DNA of 53,212 nt, from assembly GCA_903822545.1 (NCBI GenBank), contig CAIJPN010000158.1, positions 1 through 53,212 on the forward strand, given 5' to 3'. Under the pieces are notes generated by a model, which was given only the letters and a program-made list of their open reading frames with translations, ran no database searches and had not been told where the DNA came from. Below, piece by piece: positions 50,588 to 53,212 of this stretch (its first letter is position 1; each line of letters opens with the position of its first letter). The translations under genes and the position numbers were made by a program. Source of the stretch: an uncultured Anaerolineae bacterium (GTDB taxonomy: Bacteria; Chloroflexota; Anaerolineae; Anaerolineales; Villigracilaceae).

Positions 50588-52419
50588 CGGATCCTCGACA
50601 ATCGGTTGCCGAAACTCGGCTCAATGTTGAACAGGGTGTGACCGCTGCGGTTCATGCGCTTGATGATGGGTGAGACTTTCTCTTCTTCAAGCTGGCAGCG
50701 TTTCATCAGGCCGTCGATGACGACTTCTTCAAAGCTGTCCCCCTGGGCGATTTTTTGCAGCGCAGGCCTGGCCGGGCCGCGACAGCCCCAGCAGGTCAGC
50801 CCGGCGCGCGGACAAACCGCCCCGCAGCCGCCTTTGACCATGAATCCCAGGCAGGGTACGCCCAGGGAGTTGAAACAGACCCCTTCGGCAGCCCCTACCG
50901 GCGAGCCATCCAGCGCAGTCAGCGCAGCCTTGACCGGTTTGCGCGAGCACTGCCCGCACACCACCGGTTTGGCCTCGCTGAAAGCCTGCCCGGTCAGCTC
51001 GCCCACCAGTTGCAGCAGTTGCCCCGCGGGCGGCGGACAGCCCGGAACGTAGTAATCCACCTTCACGAAGTCGTCGATTTTATAGGCTTTGCGCATCAGG
51101 GCTACTTCGTGCTCCTGGTAGGTGCCTTGCCCAACCCCGGCCTGGCCAGAAAGGTACTGCGCAAACAAATCTGAAGACTGTCCGTAGGTTTCATTGATCA
51201 GTTCTTCCAACTCGTAGCGGTTTGCCAGCGCCGGGATACCGCCAAATGCCGAGCAGGTGCCCCACGAAACCAGGATTTTGCTCTTGCGCCGGGCTTCCTC
51301 CAGCTTGACCAGGTCATCTTTCAGCCGCACCACGCCCTCGACGATGGCGACATCTGCTTCGGGGATTTCGTCCGCATCCATCAGCATCGGGCAATAGCGC
51401 AGGTCAACCAGTTCGAGCAGTTTGCGCAGCACCTCGTCATCCAACAGCACCGCCGCGCAGCCCGCGCAGGTGGAAAGCGAGATGACCGACAGGCTGACAG
51501 CGGCGCGCTTTTTGATCAGCGGCTGCCAGCTGCGGCGCACCACCTCGGCGGCTGCCAGCGGGTTGACCAGCGCCTGGCTGACCTGTCGCAGGCGCTGGCA
51601 CAAATCCTGGATGATGTAAAAAGCCAGTTCGGGGCGGACCTGCATTTGTCCGAGGAAGGCCGCGCGAGAGATTTTCAAGAGTTGGGAACGTTCGCTGGCA
51701 GTGGCGGATGAATAGCGCGGGGTTTCGGTGATCAAAGCCCACTCGCCGAAAATCTCCCCGGAGCCTGCCTTCCGTTGAATGAACTTTTCCTCCCCGCTGC
51801 CCTGGCTAATCTCGATCTCGCCGCTCAAAACGATATACAGCGCATCGCCTGGGTCGCCTTCGTGGAAGATGACCTGCCCGGCCTCGAACCACTCGCCTTC
51901 CTGGCCCACGCCCCAGACTTCGGCCAAATCCTGGATGGAGATTTCCTCCCCGGCCCGGGAGTTTGATCCGGCCTGATGGTCAGCAGCCACAGCTTCGGGT
52001 GGGATCGTCTCAACGGTACTCATCGCCGCCGAGAGAATCTCGTCATCCTCCGCTACCAACTGCTTCAACTGGCGATCAACATTCTGGATTTTGAGTATCA
52101 ACCGTTTCAGGAAATGGAACGCCACCCCGGGATCGCGGCGCATTTTCTCCAGCAGGGCCGCGCGGTTCAGGGCAAGCAGTCGTGTCGGGCGGACGGCGAT
52201 CACCGTCGCGGTACGACACTCTTCCTGGAACAGGGCCATTTCCCCGAAAAAATCCCCTTTTTGCAAGATGGAGACCACCTTTTGCTGTTCATCCTGCGTC
52301 TGGGAGACCTCCACGGCCCCCGACTGGATGATGAACATGGTGTCCCCCATCTCGCCCTGGCGAAAAATCACCGCGCCGCTTTCATAGCGAGCGCCAAACA
52401 GGTCTGCGCTATTCTCCAT
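50584..52419 (-). CDS. Double cyclic-nucleotide-binding domain fused to [NiFe]-hydrogenase small subunit
   Basis: A 611-residue fusion. Two CRP-type cNMP domains lie at about 10-120 and 175-290; their phosphate cassettes are FGEMALFQEECRTATV (Glu60, Arg69) and FGEWALITETPRYSSA (Glu226, Arg235), both with the phosphate-binding Arg. No helix-turn-helix follows. From about 305 comes the small subunit: STCAGC (Cys318, Cys321), SWGTC (Cys389) and VPGCPPP (Cys461) bind the proximal [4Fe-4S]. A further cysteine-rich tail (CGQC, CFNSLGVPC, GCGAVCPRAGLTCWGC) can hold two more clusters. Electron transfer may be gated by cAMP or c-di-nucleotide binding (inference). GGAGGGAA precedes the ATG. Confidence 0.87.
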   Translation of the reverse strand: MENSADLFGARYESGAVIFRQGEMGDTMFIIQSGAVEVSQTQDEQQKVVSILQKGDFFGEMALFQEECRTATVIAVRPTRLLALNRAALLEKMRRDPGVAFHFLKRLILKIQNVDRQLKQLVAEDDEILSAAMSTVETIPPEAVAADHQAGSNSRAGEEISIQDLAEVWGVGQEGEWFEAGQVIFHEGDPGDALYIVLSGEIEISQGSGEEKFIQRKAGSGEIFGEWALITETPRYSSATASERSQLLKISRAAFLGQMQVRPELAFYIIQDLCQRLRQVSQALVNPLAAAEVVRRSWQPLIKKRAAVSLSVISLSTCAGCAAVLLDDEVLRKLLELVDLRYCPMLMDADEIPEADVAIVEGVVRLKDDLVKLEEARRKSKILVSWGTCSAFGGIPALANRYELEELINETYGQSSDLFAQYLSGQAGVGQGTYQEHEVALMRKAYKIDDFVKVDYYVPGCPPPAGQLLQLVGELTGQAFSEAKPVVCGQCSRKPVKAALTALDGSPVGAAEGVCFNSLGVPCLGFMVKGGCGAVCPRAGLTCWGCRGPARPALQKIAQGDSFEEVVIDGLMKRCQLEEEKVSPIIKRMNRSGHTLFNIEPSFGNRLSRIR

Positions 52420-52518
52420 AAGACGGTTCCCTCCGAAGTTCCTGCGATGGATTTCAAGACATAGTTTTATTCTATACCCGAACCCGGGTGAACATACATC
52501 TTAATTGGGTGATGAGTT

Positions 52519-53212
52519 TCACACATGGTTGTGTTTTTCATCCAACATTCTGTTTATTGTTTTCGCAAGCTGTTTTAACCCAACCGGTTTGCTCATATAC
52601 TCATTTGCGCCCGCTGCCAGGCAGCGTTCACGGTCGCCACTCATGGCGAGGGCGGTCAGGGTGATGATGGGAGTTCGCGCTACAAACGAGTCAGAATGGG
52701 ATCGAATCCGGCGGGTGGCTTCCAGTCCATCCATCCCAGGCATTTGAACATCCATCAGGATAATATCTGGATGAAGGTTTGACACAACTTCCAGCATTTC
52801 CATCCCGCTGTGCGCGGCCACCACCCGGAAATTCTGTGTGCTCAGGAAGTCAGAGATGGTTTCGATAACCAACTCGTTATCATCTACGATCAAGACTGTT
52901 CGTTGGGTGCCTGCAATTGCGAGTGCGGGCATGGAACGTTGTTCCAATTGATATGCTACTTTGCCAATTTCATTGCGAAGCTCGGGGAGCAATACCGGCT
53001 TTACCAGGTAGGCCGCTGCTCCCAACGAAATTGCCTGTGAGCGTTGTTCCTCCACAGAACAGAAGATCACAGGGATGTTGCGCGTGCCTGGGTTGGCTTT
53101 TAATTCGGCTAACACTTCAAAACCAGACTGGTCTGGCAGGTGCAGGTCAAGCAGGATCATATCGGGGCTTTCACGGGCGGCCAGATCTACTGCACCCTGT
53201 CCACGCTGGTAA
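52519..53212 (-). CDS. Tandem-receiver response regulator or hybrid kinase, truncated by the window edge
   Basis: At least 230 residues; the frame continues past 53212. The visible part begins inside a first receiver domain (acceptor Asp in MILLDLHLPDQSG, Lys in YLVKPV). A complete second receiver follows (TVLIVDDNELVIETISDFL, Asp in ILMDVQMPGMDGLE, Lys in YMSKPVG). It ends MLDEKHNHV with no output domain, as at the C-terminus of hybrid histidine kinases. The gene lies 99 bases upstream of the hydrogenase operon on the same strand, which suggests a functional link: sensory hydrogenases in other bacteria signal to a kinase. Confidence 0.85.
   Translation of the reverse strand, partial: YQRGQGAVDLAARESPDMILLDLHLPDQSGFEVLAELKANPGTRNIPVIFCSVEEQRSQAISLGAAAYLVKPVLLPELRNEIGKVAYQLEQRSMPALAIAGTQRTVLIVDDNELVIETISDFLSTQNFRVVAAHSGMEMLEVVSNLHPDIILMDVQMPGMDGLEATRRIRSHSDSFVARTPIITLTALAMSGDRERCLAAGANEYMSKPVGLKQLAKTINRMLDEKHNHV

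Noticed and set aside
52420-52518. Promoter of the hydrogenase operon
   Set aside because: A TATAGAAT box is visible on the minus strand, but no -35 at a usable spacing; transcription could equally come from the receiver gene upstream.
1-53212. tRNA, rRNA, CRISPR array, insertion sequence or riboswitch
   Set aside because: I looked for cloverleaf-like segments, regularly spaced repeats, transposase motifs and conserved riboswitch cores by eye and saw none convincing; a covariance-model search was not possible.

Overview
The window most resembles a chromosomal segment from a Chloroflexota bacterium of the Anaerolineae type. The grounds are protein style: large secreted beta-helix proteins, lipoproteins with low-complexity Ala/Thr/Pro spacers, many PAS-rich cytoplasmic kinases, a dipeptide-type ABC importer dedicated to sugar acids, and a tungsten/molybdenum aldehyde:ferredoxin oxidoreductase. 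No rRNA, tRNA or CRISPR array was seen, so the assignment is an inference.

Left edge (1-0.7 kb): scrambled remnants, including a truncated primase-like gene. 0.7-3.6 kb: a large secreted protein with a zinc-peptidase signature and a beta-helix. 4.3-17 kb: a sugar-acid catabolic locus. It has a DeoR regulator and HpaI-type aldolase on the plus strand. On the minus strand are a binding protein, two permeases, two ATPases (one frameshifted), an iron alcohol dehydrogenase, a DUF1537 kinase, an RraA-like protein and a DapA-like protein. A divergently transcribed PdxA-type dehydrogenase completes the route. Kinase plus PdxA is the known four-carbon sugar-acid (threonate/erythronate) chemistry. The two divergent promoters at 15.8-15.9 kb are clearly visible.

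17-31 kb is housekeeping and energy metabolism: YbaK deacylase, an orphan amino-acid ABC ATPase, AOR, a NarL-type two-component pair, glutamate-semialdehyde dehydrogenase, a methyltransferase, a lone CoA-transferase alpha subunit, a histidine phosphatase, an ECF sigma factor and two tandem cytochrome c lipoproteins. 31-37 kb holds two very large soluble PAS kinases with HisKA_2 cores.

37-49 kb is the most unusual part: a copper/iron-sulfur electron-transfer island, almost all on the minus strand. It contains a small copper-binding candidate, a two-domain multicopper oxidase, two FixH/YtkA-like proteins, two NapH/NosR-like polyferredoxins, a membrane-anchored CuA cupredoxin, a PCYCGC lipoprotein, a CuA-cytochrome c fusion, and a DUF1573-like protein whose reading frame crosses a UGA directly followed by a bacterial SECIS-like hairpin (candidate selenoprotein). 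A two-component system sits in the middle. Related inverted repeats (core GCCAwwTTGC / GCAAwwTGGC) lie before four of its transcription units, two of them at exactly the same distance from the start codon, suggesting one regulon. No heme-copper oxidase subunit I or NosZ is present in the window.

49-53 kb encodes a two-gene [NiFe] hydrogenase. The small subunit carries two N-terminal cyclic-nucleotide-binding domains. The large subunit stops exactly at the mature C-terminal histidine, with no maturation peptide. A tandem-receiver protein cut by the window edge lies just upstream. No electron-transfer subunits accompany it, which suggests a sensory or allosterically controlled enzyme.

Decayed genes (primase, murQ, a DUF2085 fragment) and REP-like palindromes, one of them in-frame inside a membrane-protein gene, show repeated small rearrangements.
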